A stretch of 64,000 nt of DNA, from assembly GCA_937862815.1 (NCBI GenBank), contig CALMED010000036.1:1-64000 (forward strand), read 5' to 3'. A model generated the notes under the pieces. The model searched no databases and was not told the DNA's origin. It was given only the letters and a program-made list of their open reading frames with translations. This DNA comes from an uncultured Chitinophagaceae bacterium. Lineage in GTDB: Bacteria > Bacteroidota > Bacteroidia > Chitinophagales > Chitinophagaceae. Each line of letters starts with the position of its first letter. Within the stretch, counting starts at the first letter, position 1. Below, piece by piece: positions 16,192 through 25,153 of the stretch. The position numbers and the translations under genes were made by a program.

Positions 16192-17075
16192 TACAGGAGA
16201 ATGTCGAGGATGACCATCACGGCGAAAACCACACTGGCAATGCCATTCGTAGTGAAAAATGCCAGGTTCACCCGGCGCAGGTCATCGGGGCGTACAAGGG
16301 TGTGCTGGTAGATGAGCATGCCGCTAAAAAAGGCCAGGCCCGTGCTGAACATAAGACCGAAACTACCGGCAAAAGCGGCTGTAAACAGGAACAACACGGC
16401 GGCTGCATGCAGGAGCCGGGCGATCTGCAGAGCGCGGACCTTACCCACGGCCGCCGGGATGGACTGCAAACCCTGGGCTTTGTCGAATTCCTCGTCCTGC
16501 AATGCATATATAATGTCGAAGCCGCCCACCCAGCAAAAAACCGCAGCCGAAAAGAGGATGGGCAGCAGCGAAAAGCTCCCCGTTACAGCCAGGTAGGCCC
16601 CGATGGGCGCCAGGCTGAGGCCCAACCCCAGTACGAGATGACACAACGGGGTGAACCGCTTGGTGAAACTGTAGCCCAGGATAACCGCAAGTGCAACGGG
16701 TGATAAGACAAAACAAAGCAGGTTGATAAACCAGGTGGCGCCCACAAACAAAGCACTCATAACGATGGTAAACCAAAGCGCACTGTTGGCCGAAATAATG
16801 CCAGCCGGAATCTCACGCAGGGCCGTACGGGGGTTGCGGGCATCGAAATGCCGGTCGAGATAGCGGTTAAATGCCATAGCTGCACTGCGGGCAAATACCA
16901 TGCACAGCACCACCAGCAACAGGATGTTGGTGTAAAAGTTCCATTCAATTTCCACGTACGGGCTTTCCGCCTGGAGGGAGCTCACGCCCAGCACGAAGCC
17001 GATCAGTGCGAACGGCATGGCAAAAACGGTATGGGAAAACTTGATGAGTGAAAGATAGTTTCGAATGGCCATCAT
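16191..17075 (-). CDS. UbiA-family prenyltransferase
   Basis: 294 residues from the ATG at 17075; the frame continues upstream but runs into the -7 box. Multi-pass membrane protein with about eight segments. The two Asp-rich prenyl-diphosphate motifs are NRYLDRHFDARNPRT and DIIYALQDEEFDKAQG. The family attaches polyprenyl chains to aromatic rings. In this phylum the quinone is menaquinone, so 4-hydroxybenzoate is an unlikely substrate. A role in the futalosine (MqnP-like) route is possible, but no neighbouring mqn gene supports it. Confidence 0.88.
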   Translation of the reverse strand: MMAIRNYLSLIKFSHTVFAMPFALIGFVLGVSSLQAESPYVEIEWNFYTNILLLVVLCMVFARSAAMAFNRYLDRHFDARNPRTALREIPAGIISANSALWFTIVMSALFVGATWFINLLCFVLSPVALAVILGYSFTKRFTPLCHLVLGLGLSLAPIGAYLAVTGSFSLLPILFSAAVFCWVGGFDIIYALQDEEFDKAQGLQSIPAAVGKVRALQIARLLHAAAVLFLFTAAFAGSFGLMFSTGLAFFSGMLIYQHTLVRPDDLRRVNLAFFTTNGIASVVFAVMVILDILL

Positions 17076-17079
17076 GCTG

Positions 17080-17087
17080 CAAAGATA
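17080..17087 (-). promoter_or_regulatory. -7 box of the ubiA-ruvX operon
   Basis: Minus strand TATCTTTG, ending 4 nt before the ATG at 17075. Predicts a leaderless mRNA. Confidence 0.5.
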
Positions 17088-17149
17088 GCCTGCAAAGCGG
17101 TATTGCCGGCATAAGGCGCACCGGTTGCTGCTCCTGCAGACAGGAGCCG

Positions 17150-17698
17150 TTACCCGGCACCTTCTTGCTGTAAAAACCGGCCCCGCACCAGCTCCCACAA
17201 CACCATCCCGGCGGCTACGCTGATGTTGAGAGAGTGCTTCATGCCCAACTGCGGTATTTCAATGCAACCATCGCACAATTGAAGAGTCTCCTGCTCCACG
17301 CCCATGGCTTCGTTGCCAAACACCAGAGCCAGCGGTTCAATGCCGTTCCAGTTCACCTGCTCCAGCGAGCGGCTGCCTTCTGCCTGCTCAACGGCAAGGA
17401 TGCGGAACCCTTTTTCCTTCAGGCCGGCAAGGGCAGCGGCGGCGGTGGGGGTATAGGTCCAGGCAACCGTTTCGGTGGCCCCCAGTGCGGTCTTATGAAT
17501 GTCGCGGTGAGGAGGTTGCGGCGTGTAGCCCACGAGGCAGATCCCTTCGAGTAAAAACGCATCGGCGGTACGGAATACGCTGCCTACATTCTGCATGCTG
17601 CGTACGTTTTCCAGCACCACCACCACGCGGGTTTTCTCCGCCCGGCGGAATTCCTCCACCGATTTCCGATCCAGTTCGTCCATCCCCCGTTTACGCAT
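17150..17698 (-). CDS. SpoU/TrmH family RNA 2'-O-methyltransferase
   Basis: 182 residues from the ATG at 17698. SPOUT-fold motifs: LENVRSMQNVGSVFRTADAF (motif 1, with the Asn/Arg), LVFGNEAMGV (motif 2), and IPQLGMKHSLNISVAAGMVL (motif 3, knot). Uses S-adenosylmethionine to methylate ribose in tRNA or rRNA; the target nucleotide cannot be told from sequence. The -7 box TACCTTTG ends 4 nt before the ATG. Confidence 0.92.
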   Translation of the reverse strand: MRKRGMDELDRKSVEEFRRAEKTRVVVVLENVRSMQNVGSVFRTADAFLLEGICLVGYTPQPPHRDIHKTALGATETVAWTYTPTAAAALAGLKEKGFRILAVEQAEGSRSLEQVNWNGIEPLALVFGNEAMGVEQETLQLCDGCIEIPQLGMKHSLNISVAAGMVLWELVRGRFLQQEGAG

Positions 17699-17702
17699 GC
17701 AG

Positions 17703-17710
17703 CAAAGGTA
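17703..17710 (-). promoter_or_regulatory. -7 box of the TrmH-type gene
   Basis: Minus strand TACCTTTG, ending 4 nt before the start codon; another predicted leaderless promoter. Confidence 0.5.
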
Positions 17711-17768
17711 GGAAGGATCCACCTGCCCGCAGCAGAGCTACGCTGCGTATAGAGAGCGGCCGATTCCG

Positions 17769-17776
17769 TACCTTTG
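17769..17776 (+). promoter_or_regulatory. -7 box of the DEAD-box helicase gene
   Basis: TACCTTTG followed by a 29-nt A-rich leader before the ATG at 17806. Unlike its divergent neighbour it has a normal short leader. Confidence 0.5.
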
Positions 17777-17805
17777 CGGATTCAACAAAAACAGAACTTT
17801 TCAAC

Positions 17806-19482
17806 ATGAACACTTTTGAAGCGTTAGGACTAGAGGCAGATTTGATGCAGGCGGTTACCGAACTGGGCTTTACCACGCCCACCCCCATACAGGTAAAAGC
17901 CATCCCCGTTTTACTCAGTGGCACCAAGGATCTCATCGGGCTGGCCCAGACCGGCACCGGTAAAACAGCGGCTTTCGGGCTGCCGCTGCTGCAGTTACTG
18001 GATGCACAGCAGAAATATCCGCAGGCACTCATTGTGTGCCCCACCCGGGAGCTTTGCCTGCAAATTGTAACCGAAATCGAGCGGTTTAAAAAATACAAAA
18101 AGGGGATGCAGGTGGTGGCTGTTTACGGCGGCGCATCCATCAGCACGCAGATCCGGGAAATCCGGCGAGGGGTGCAGATTGTTGTGGCCACGCCCGGCCG
18201 CCTGATTGACCTGATAGAGCGCAAAGCGATTGACCTGGGCGAAATTGAATACGTGGTGCTGGACGAGGCTGATGAAATGCTCAACATGGGTTTCCAGGAC
18301 GACATTGAATTCATCCTGCAAAACACACCCAAGAAAGAAAGCACCTGGCTGTTCAGCGCTACCATGCCGCCGGAAATCCGGAAAGTGAGCCGTAAGTACA
18401 TGAAAGAACCGGTGGAGGTGACGGTGGGTAAAATGAACACCGCCAACAAAAACATTGACCACCAGTACTTCGTGGTGGCTTCCCACCACCGTTACGAAGC
18501 CCTGAAGCGGCTGATTGACTTTAATCCGGGCATTTACGGCATCATCTTCACCCGCACCAAAATAGAAGCCCAGCAGATCGCGGAAAAACTCACGCGTGAA
18601 GGCTACGACATTGACGCCCTGCACGGTGATCTCACCCAGCAGCAACGCGATACCGTGATGGGCCAGTTCCGCGACAAGACCCTCCAGCTCCTCATCGCTA
18701 CCGATGTAGCCGCCCGGGGCATTGACGTGAAAGACATCACCCATGTGATCAACTACGAACTGCCCGACGACATGGAAGTGTACACCCACCGCAGCGGACG
18801 CACCGGCCGGGCAGGGAAAACCGGTATCTGTATGAGCATCGTACACAGCCGCGAAATCGGGAAAGTGCGGGCCATCGAACGGATTGTGCAGTCTCCTTTT
18901 CACAAACTGGAAATCCCAACGGGGAAAGACGTTTGCCGGAAACAGTTTTTCAGCTTCATGGACAAGCTTATCAGCACCGACATCAGCAACGAGGCCTACG
19001 AAACCTACGTTCCCATGCTGGAGGAGAAGTTTGCCGATATGAGCAAGGAAGACATTCTCAAACGGGTGGCGGCCATGGAGTTTGACCGCTTTTTGAAATA
19101 CTACGAAAATGCCGAAGACCTCAACCTCCGGGAACGCAGCCGGAGCTTTGACAAGTTCAGCCGCGAAACCAGGCCGGCCGGCCGCACGCGGGAACGGGAA
19201 ACGTCCCGCGACACACAGGGCCGCGAATTCAAAGGCGGTGGCGGTTACACCAAACTGTTCGTGAACCTGGGCACCAAGGACGGCTTCTACAAAGCCAGCT
19301 TCCTCCAGTTTATCCTCGACCTGAGCGACCTGCGCAAGGAGGTACTGGGCCGCATTGACATGCGGGAGCTGAACAGTTGGGTGGAAGTGGACCGAAAAGC
19401 CGCCCCGCAGATGATAAGGGCCATCAACGGTAAGAAGTTCAAAGGACGCAACATCCGGATGAACGAGGCAGACAGCCGTTAA
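17806..19482 (+). CDS. DEAD-box ATP-dependent RNA helicase (DeaD/CsdA-like)
   Basis: 558 residues from the ATG at 17806; an upstream in-frame extension lies antisense to the methylase gene and is not helicase-like. Q motif TPIQVKAIP, Walker A AQTGTGKTAAF, DEAD box VVLDEADEMLNMGF, SAT motif LFSATMPPE, helicase C-terminal HRSGRTGRAGKTG. After an Arg-rich linker (about 455-485) comes an RRM-like DbpA-type RNA-binding domain (about 490-555, TKLFVNLGTKDGF ... GRNIRMNEADSR). Typical roles are ribosome assembly and mRNA unwinding, often cold-induced. Confidence 0.95.
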   Translation: MNTFEALGLEADLMQAVTELGFTTPTPIQVKAIPVLLSGTKDLIGLAQTGTGKTAAFGLPLLQLLDAQQKYPQALIVCPTRELCLQIVTEIERFKKYKKGMQVVAVYGGASISTQIREIRRGVQIVVATPGRLIDLIERKAIDLGEIEYVVLDEADEMLNMGFQDDIEFILQNTPKKESTWLFSATMPPEIRKVSRKYMKEPVEVTVGKMNTANKNIDHQYFVVASHHRYEALKRLIDFNPGIYGIIFTRTKIEAQQIAEKLTREGYDIDALHGDLTQQQRDTVMGQFRDKTLQLLIATDVAARGIDVKDITHVINYELPDDMEVYTHRSGRTGRAGKTGICMSIVHSREIGKVRAIERIVQSPFHKLEIPTGKDVCRKQFFSFMDKLISTDISNEAYETYVPMLEEKFADMSKEDILKRVAAMEFDRFLKYYENAEDLNLRERSRSFDKFSRETRPAGRTRERETSRDTQGREFKGGGGYTKLFVNLGTKDGFYKASFLQFILDLSDLRKEVLGRIDMRELNSWVEVDRKAAPQMIRAINGKKFKGRNIRMNEADSR

Positions 19483-19531
19483 AAGCATCTCCTCCCGAGA
19501 AGCGCCTCTTATTGTTTACAACAACCCTGAT

Positions 19532-21052
19532 ATGGCGAAGGGACAACATCCACCTCACCGGCAGACACCCTATTTTCCGCTGCTGCCCCTTTTCTTTTCC
19601 CTGTACGGCTGGAACCAGTTGTACCCGGAAATAAATCTCCCCCTTGCAGGCTGTGTTTTCTTCATCACAATTGCACTGCTGGCAACCGGTGTTTATGTGG
19701 TGAAAAAGATGCTCCGGATCAACGGGCAAACCGCCGAACTGCTGGCCATAACCGCCTTCTTCCCCCTGCTCTTTTTCGGTTTGCTGCAGGATACGCTGAA
19801 AGCAGGCAGGTTGCCGGCCTTTTTCACCTCTTATACGTTTGTACTGCCGGGCGTACTGGTTGTAACAGCTGCTGCGCTCCATTTGATTTACCGGAAAAGA
19901 CCCGACCGGCTCGCTGCCTATTTTGCCACCCTGCTGCTTGTTTTGTGCGCCGGAGAAGTGATTCAACTGGTCCTGAAAAGCCGGCGTCCGGCTACCGACT
20001 GGCTGCTCGACAGCCGGTTTACCGCTGTGCAGGAATTCAACCATCGGGCTGCCGGTCCGGGCAACCGTCCTGATATCTATTTTCTCCTCTTCGATTCCTA
20101 TGCCAGCTCCCTTTCGCTGGAACAAACCCTGGGCTACAACAATTCGGCAATAGAGTCGTTCCTGGACGAGCAGGGATTTCGCACGTTCCGGGAAGCAACG
20201 AGTAATTATAACACCACCATGCTCAGCATGAGTTCCCTCCTGAACATGGATTACCTGCCGGATACCGCTTCCATTACCCGCAATTACACGGATGCTTTTT
20301 ACAGGGGTAACCGCTCGCTGGACGACAATTCCCTTTTCCGCCTCCTGCAGCAGCAAGACTACCGGGTTGTGACAGCGCATCCCCTTTCGCTGAACGGTGC
20401 CGGAACGAAGTACCCCACCTATTTCAGCTACATGAAAGTGCAGCACTACCTGTACCAGACCTTACCGGGTCGCCTTTACAGAGACCTGGGATTTCACCTG
20501 AAACATAGCCGGCCGTTCCGCCCGTTGTACCGTATGCTGCAGCAGCAGCAGAACCAACGCCTGACAGCTTACCTGCAGGAGAGCGTGTCGGCGGTAAAAG
20601 CCACCGCCAGCCGGGATACTGCGCAAGCACCCCGGTTTGTGTACGGTCATTTTACCCTTCCGCATGAACCGTATGTCTTTCATACAGACGGGACATTGCG
20701 GGTGCCAGACAGTATTCTTTCCGGTACGAACGGTTTCCGTAACTATCTGCAGCAGTTGGAATACGCCAACCAGTTGATACGTGAGCTGGTAACGCATATC
20801 CGCACGAATAACCGGCCCAATACCTGCATTATCCTGGCAGGTGATCACGGTTACCGTTCTCACAGTGATGCCAACATGCCGGAACACATATTCCGCATCC
20901 TGCTGTCTGTTTACACACCCGATGGGGACGTGCAGAACTGGCCGTTAACCCTATCCAATGCGAACCTGTTCCGCCTGCTGCTGAACAGCCAGTGGAAAGC
21001 CCGGTTTGGCCTCTTACCCGATGAGACGCACCTGGTGCGTGCCCGTCGCTGA
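19532..21052 (+). CDS. Inner-membrane sulfatase-like / LTA-synthase-like phosphotransferase
   Basis: 506 residues. About four hydrophobic segments lie in residues 15-160, then a large extracytoplasmic domain. DIYFLLFDSYASS carries the first metal-binding Asp. NYNTTMLSMSSLLNMDYL fits the region with the nucleophilic Thr/Ser of LTA-synthase-like enzymes, and ILAGDHGYRSH is the C-terminal metal-binding motif. Alkaline phosphatase superfamily members in this topology transfer phospho-groups onto envelope glycans or hydrolyse sulfate esters. No neighbouring gene fixes the substrate. Confidence 0.78.
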   Translation: MAKGQHPPHRQTPYFPLLPLFFSLYGWNQLYPEINLPLAGCVFFITIALLATGVYVVKKMLRINGQTAELLAITAFFPLLFFGLLQDTLKAGRLPAFFTSYTFVLPGVLVVTAAALHLIYRKRPDRLAAYFATLLLVLCAGEVIQLVLKSRRPATDWLLDSRFTAVQEFNHRAAGPGNRPDIYFLLFDSYASSLSLEQTLGYNNSAIESFLDEQGFRTFREATSNYNTTMLSMSSLLNMDYLPDTASITRNYTDAFYRGNRSLDDNSLFRLLQQQDYRVVTAHPLSLNGAGTKYPTYFSYMKVQHYLYQTLPGRLYRDLGFHLKHSRPFRPLYRMLQQQQNQRLTAYLQESVSAVKATASRDTAQAPRFVYGHFTLPHEPYVFHTDGTLRVPDSILSGTNGFRNYLQQLEYANQLIRELVTHIRTNNRPNTCIILAGDHGYRSHSDANMPEHIFRILLSVYTPDGDVQNWPLTLSNANLFRLLLNSQWKARFGLLPDETHLVRARR

Positions 21053-21231
21053 CGGGTTGCCCCGGGAAGAAAAAGCCCCGATTTGCGGGCCACAGCAGAT
21101 CACAATTGTACAGGGCTGATGCCGCCAGCGGGCCGTGGCGATCCGGTTCTTGCGGGAATAAACAACACACCCAGATCCAAACTGCGGGCAATGTGCTATC
21201 CAAATTATTCAATGTCAGCCTGTTGCAAGGC

Positions 21232-21262
21232 TTTGCTAATTGCCCCACATCAAGTACCTTCG
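21232..21262 (+). promoter_or_regulatory. Promoter of lpdA (-33 and -7)
   Basis: TTTG at 21232-21235, 19-bp spacer, then TACCTTCG at 21255-21262 (one mismatch from TAnnTTTG). 46-nt leader to the lpdA ATG. Confidence 0.6.
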
Positions 21263-21308
21263 CAACGCCGAAATAAGTTCTTCACCTTCAAATTTTAACT
21301 GATCCTAT

Positions 21309-22715
21309 ATGGCTTACGACGTTATTGTTCTGGGTAGTGGTCCGGGCGGGTATCCTGCCGCTATCCGTGCTTCGCAGCTTGGACTGAAAGTTGCCATTGT
21401 TGAAAAAGAAAGCCTGGGCGGGGTTTGTCTCAACTGGGGTTGTATTCCCACCAAAGCCCTGCTGAAAAGCGCCCAGGTGTATGAATACATGAAACACAGC
21501 GCCGATTATGGCATCCAGTCCAGCGGTGTGCAGCACGACTTTTCCGCCGTGGTGAAACGCAGCCGGGGTGTGGCCGACAAGATGAGCAAGGGTGTTCAGT
21601 TCCTGATGAAAAAAAATAAGATTGACGTCATCATGGGTTACGGCAAGCTGGCCGGCAAAGGCAAGCTGGAAGTGACCGCTGCCGACGGCAGCAAGCAAGT
21701 AGTGGAAAGTAAATACATCATTATTGCCACTGGTGGCCGCAGCCGGGTTCTGCCCAGCATGCCCCAGGACGGCAAAAAAATCATTGGCTACCGCGAAGCC
21801 ATGGTGTTACCCGAGCAACCCAAGAGCATGATCATTGTGGGCAGCGGCGCCATTGGGGTAGAGTTCGCCGATTTCTACAACAGCATGGGCACCAAAGTAA
21901 CCATCGTTGAGTTTATGTCCCGCGTGGTACCGGTGGAAGATGAAGATATTTCCAGGGAATTGGAAAAGCAATTCAAGAAAAAAGGGATCACCATCATGAC
22001 CAGCGCAGAAGTGACCAGTGTGGATACCAGCGGCGCCGGCGTGAAAGCAAAAGTAAAGACACAAACAGGCGAAGTGGTGCTGGAAGCCGACATCCTGCTG
22101 AGTGCGGCGGGTGTGGTGGCCAACATTGAAAACATCGGACTGGAAGCACTGGGCATCAAAACAGACAAAGGCAAAGTTATTGTAGACAAATACCAGCAAA
22201 CCAATGTACCGGGCGTGTATGCCATTGGCGACTGCGCCCCTGGCCAGGCGCTGGCGCACGTTGCCGGCAAAGAAGGTATCAACGCCGCCGAACACATTGG
22301 GTACCTCGAAAAGAAATACCATCACCTGCCCGAAGGCATGGATTACAACAACATCCCCGGCTGTACCTACTGCACACCGGAGATTGCCAGCGTGGGATAT
22401 ACCGAAAAAGCGGCCAAAGATGCAGGCTACGAAGTAAAAGTGGGTAAATTCCCATTCATGGCGAGTGGTAAAGCCAGTGCAGCCGGCAGCACCGAAGGTT
22501 TTGTAAAAGTAATCTTTGATGCCAAATACGGCGAGTTCCTTGGCGCACACATGATTGGCGCCAACGTAACAGAAATGATTGCCGAAGTGGTGGTGGCCCG
22601 CAAACTGGAAACCACCTACCACGAAATCCTCAACGGTGTACACCCCCACCCCACCATGAGTGAAGCGTTGAAGGAAGCAACAGCAGCCGCTTACGGTGAA
22701 GCCATTGACATCTGA
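21309..22715 (+). CDS. lpdA: Dihydrolipoyl dehydrogenase
   Basis: 468 residues. FAD-binding GSGPGGYPAA (9-18), redox-active disulfide GGVCLNWGCIPTKAL (Cys40 and Cys45), NAD-binding IIVGSGAIGVEFADF, second FAD motif GVYAIGDCAPGQALAH, and the C-terminal HPHPTMSEAL with the catalytic His. It is the E3 subunit of pyruvate, 2-oxoglutarate or branched-chain dehydrogenase complexes. No E1 or E2 gene is adjacent, so it probably serves several complexes. Own promoter and strong terminator: monocistronic. Confidence 0.98.
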   Translation: MAYDVIVLGSGPGGYPAAIRASQLGLKVAIVEKESLGGVCLNWGCIPTKALLKSAQVYEYMKHSADYGIQSSGVQHDFSAVVKRSRGVADKMSKGVQFLMKKNKIDVIMGYGKLAGKGKLEVTAADGSKQVVESKYIIIATGGRSRVLPSMPQDGKKIIGYREAMVLPEQPKSMIIVGSGAIGVEFADFYNSMGTKVTIVEFMSRVVPVEDEDISRELEKQFKKKGITIMTSAEVTSVDTSGAGVKAKVKTQTGEVVLEADILLSAAGVVANIENIGLEALGIKTDKGKVIVDKYQQTNVPGVYAIGDCAPGQALAHVAGKEGINAAEHIGYLEKKYHHLPEGMDYNNIPGCTYCTPEIASVGYTEKAAKDAGYEVKVGKFPFMASGKASAAGSTEGFVKVIFDAKYGEFLGAHMIGANVTEMIAEVVVARKLETTYHEILNGVHPHPTMSEALKEATAAAYGEAIDI

Positions 22716-22733
22716 GATAAAAAATCAATCCCA

Positions 22734-22765
22734 TCCCCGGCCTTTTCGGCCGGGGATTTTTTTTT
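22734..22765 (+). terminator. Intrinsic terminator of lpdA
   Basis: Perfect 9-bp GC-rich stem TCCCCGGCC / GGCCGGGGA (22734-22742 and 22748-22756), 5-nt loop, followed by nine T. Confidence 0.9.
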
Positions 22766-22883
22766 ACTGCTTCCGCACAGCCGTTGCACCATGATGATTA
22801 CAATGTCTTAGCCTTTACGATTATAATTGGAGCTGCGCAGCCATGCGCGGTCTAACATTTCCACAGGTAACCCCGCCTGAACC

Positions 22884-22901
22884 ATACAGGATTTCCTGTA
22901 T
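22884..22901. repeat. Perfect 18-bp palindrome
   Basis: ATACAGGATTTCCTGTAT: 8-bp arms ATACAGGA / TCCTGTAT around TT. It sits 46 bp upstream of the candidate -7 box, a position suited to an activator or repressor operator. Confidence 0.6.
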
Positions 22902-22947
22902 TTATTAAACCCTGATAAAAATCATACTTTTTCAACCCGGCAACGGC

Positions 22948-22955
22948 TAGGTTTG
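22948..22955 (+). promoter_or_regulatory. Candidate -7 box for the gene at 23108
   Basis: TAGGTTTG, exact TAnnTTTG, which would give a leader of about 150 nt. No clear -33. Confidence 0.35.
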
Positions 22956-23107
22956 TGAACAGATGTCGTTGCGCTTTTGTTGCACCGCCATTCCGATCCG
23001 GATCCACCATGCACGTACTGTTGCACATCCACGCCCCACCTTCCGCTCCGGGTAGTAGCCGGCACCGATCCTTTTGTTATTAATCAATTATCCAACATCC
23101 ACCCTAT

Positions 23108-23506
23108 ATGAAACAGATCCAAACACTTTCCCGCATGTCGGACTGGCATTGGGAACTCAATTCCATCCAGCATGCCAGCACATTATTTGAAAAGCGACTC
23201 AGCTCGTTGCGGGTCACTACCCTCCCTGCCTCCCGCCAGCCGGAAGTGGCCGGCCTGCTCCGCCAGGTACAGGAACACCAGCAGGAACTGGCCGTAATAC
23301 AAACCCGCATAGAAGAATACAGCCTCCGGCTGCTGAGGGAAGGGAAAAACAGCAACCGCCAGCAGGAACTTGATGAACTGCAGGATTTGCTGGAGAACTG
23401 GATTACCAAAGAAATCAACGCGTTTACGAAAGTGAAAAATCAGTACTTCAGTCTCATCCGCAACATGCTGTTCCCTGACACCGGGTACACGGCCAGCAGC
23501 AACTGA
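23108..23506 (+). CDS. Small coiled-coil protein of unknown function
   Basis: 132 residues, no signal peptide, no recognised family. Nearly all helical, with heptad-like segments at about 55-115 (VQEHQQELAVIQTRIEEY, QELDELQDLLENW). Likely a cytoplasmic oligomer. Stands alone between a long upstream region and the convergent carboxylase gene. Confidence 0.65.
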   Translation: MKQIQTLSRMSDWHWELNSIQHASTLFEKRLSSLRVTTLPASRQPEVAGLLRQVQEHQQELAVIQTRIEEYSLRLLREGKNSNRQQELDELQDLLENWITKEINAFTKVKNQYFSLIRNMLFPDTGYTASSN

Positions 23507-23568
23507 AAATAACGAAACGGTGCGTCGTTATACAACAGCGCCCCGTTTGCTTCGTATACCGGCGTTCG

Positions 23569-25110
23569 TTATAAAGGAATATTACCGTGCTTTTTCCGCG
23601 GCCGCTTGGCCACTTTATTTTCCAGCATGGCAAATGCCTTGATCAGTTTCTTCCGTGTTTCACGGGGTTCAATCACTTCATCAATAAAGCCCCGTTCGGC
23701 CGCCTGGTAGGGATTGGCGAAGAGTTCCGCATATTCGGCCTCTTTCTCCTGCAGTTTCTTTACCGGATCAGGGGCTGCTGCGATTTCACTTTTAAAAATG
23801 ATTTCGCTGGCACCTTTGGCGCCCATCACCGCAATCTCGGCCGTAGGCCAGGCATAGTTCATATCGGCCCCGATGTGTTTGCTGTTCATTACATCGTAAG
23901 CGCCTCCATAAGCCTTGCGGGTGATAACCGTCACCCGGGGCACAGTTGCCTCACTCAGTGCGTACAGCAGCTTGGCCCCGTTGGTAATGATGCCGTTCCA
24001 TTCCTGGTCGGTGCCGGGTAAAAAGCCCGGTACGTCCACCAGCACCAGCAGGGGTATATTAAAGCAGTCGCAGAACCGCGTAAAGCGGGCGCCCTTGCGG
24101 GAACTCTCAATGTCCAGTACGCCGGCCAGGCTCTGGGGTTGATTGGCGACTATCCCCACGCTTCTTCCGGCGATGCGGGCAAAGCCAACCACAATATTAT
24201 CGGCATAGTACTTATGCACTTCAAAAAAACTGTCGGTATCACAAATACCATCTATCACGGCGCGTATATCGTAGGGCTGGTTGGGACTTTCGGGGACTAT
24301 GCTTTCCAGCACCTCACGGGTCTCATCGCCCAGCGTATAGGACAGTTTGGGTACCACATCCTCACAATTCTGCGGCATGTAGCTCAGCAATTGTTTCACC
24401 TGCTGGATACAATCCATATCGTTCACCGCGGTGAGGTGCGTCACACCTGATTTGGTGCTGTGCGTGGAGGCTCCTCCCAGTTCTTCGCTGCTCACTTCTT
24501 CATTGGTAACCGTCTTCACCACGTTGGGCCCGGTTACAAACATATAACTGGTATTTTCCACCATGATGGTGAAGTCGGTCATAGCCGGCGAATACACAGC
24601 ACCACCGGCACAGGGGCCCATGATAGCGGAAATCTGCGGAATCACTCCCGAGCTCTGCACATTGCGGTAAAAAATATCGGCATACCCGCCAAGTGACCGT
24701 ACCCCTTCCTGGATACGGGCACCACCCGAGTCGTTCAGCCCAACCATGGGTGCTCCGGTTTTCATGGCCATATCCATGGTACGGCAGATCTTTTCGGCAT
24801 GCGTTTCCGATAAGGCACCACCAAATACGGTGAAATCCTGCGCAAACACATACACCAGGCGGCCATTAACGGTACCATAGCCGGTAACCACACCATCGCC
24901 GTAAAACTTCTGATCCTCCATACCAAAGTCTTTGGTACGGTGGGTAACCAGTGCACCCACTTCCTCAAAGGAACCGGGATCCATCAGCAGGCTGACCCGT
25001 TCCCGTGCGGTTAGTTTTCCTTTTTTATGTTGCGTCTCAATGCGCTTGATACCACCACCGAGTTTACCGGCTTCCAGTTTTTCGCGGAGTAATTCCACTT
25101 TCGATTTCAT
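23569..25110 (-). CDS. Acyl-CoA carboxylase carboxyltransferase subunit (propionyl-CoA carboxylase beta type)
   Basis: 513 residues. Carboxyl_trans domain in two crotonase-like halves: [19 protein letters not shown] and [19 protein letters not shown] in the first, [18 protein letters not shown] and [19 protein letters not shown] in the second. [13 protein letters not shown] is diagnostic for PccB/MmdA. It transfers carboxyl from biotin to propionyl-CoA or a similar acyl-CoA, giving methylmalonyl-CoA. The two genes upstream encode the biotin carboxylase and the carrier, so all three subunits are separate proteins. Methylmalonyl-CoA decarboxylase is less likely because a biotin carboxylase is present. 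Confidence 0.95.
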   Translation of the reverse strand: MKSKVELLREKLEAGKLGGGIKRIETQHKKGKLTARERVSLLMDPGSFEEVGALVTHRTKDFGMEDQKFYGDGVVTGYGTVNGRLVYVFAQDFTVFGGALSETHAEKICRTMDMAMKTGAPMVGLNDSGGARIQEGVRSLGGYADIFYRNVQSSGVIPQISAIMGPCAGGAVYSPAMTDFTIMVENTSYMFVTGPNVVKTVTNEEVSSEELGGASTHSTKSGVTHLTAVNDMDCIQQVKQLLSYMPQNCEDVVPKLSYTLGDETREVLESIVPESPNQPYDIRAVIDGICDTDSFFEVHKYYADNIVVGFARIAGRSVGIVANQPQSLAGVLDIESSRKGARFTRFCDCFNIPLLVLVDVPGFLPGTDQEWNGIITNGAKLLYALSEATVPRVTVITRKAYGGAYDVMNSKHIGADMNYAWPTAEIAVMGAKGASEIIFKSEIAAAPDPVKKLQEKEAEYAELFANPYQAAERGFIDEVIEPRETRKKLIKAFAMLENKVAKRPRKKHGNIPL

Positions 25111-25153
25111 AATGATTTATTTTCAACGTTCAGGTTTCATGCGCCACTTTACC

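Larger units (their letters stand above)
22766..23107 (+). other. 342-bp intergenic region with palindrome and a candidate -7 box
   Basis: No coding frame, tRNA or repeat family is visible here. It contains the palindrome at 22884-22901 and a TAnnTTTG box at 22948-22955, both upstream of the small gene at 23108. The rest shows nothing I can name. Confidence 0.6.

Noticed and set aside
17995..19488. 497-codon frame antisense to the DEAD-box helicase gene
   Set aside because: His/Val/Phe-rich shadow translation without motifs.
23509..23531. Inverted repeat ATAACGA / TCGTTAT between convergent genes as a terminator
   Set aside because: AT-rich 7-bp stem without a T-run; could form by chance.
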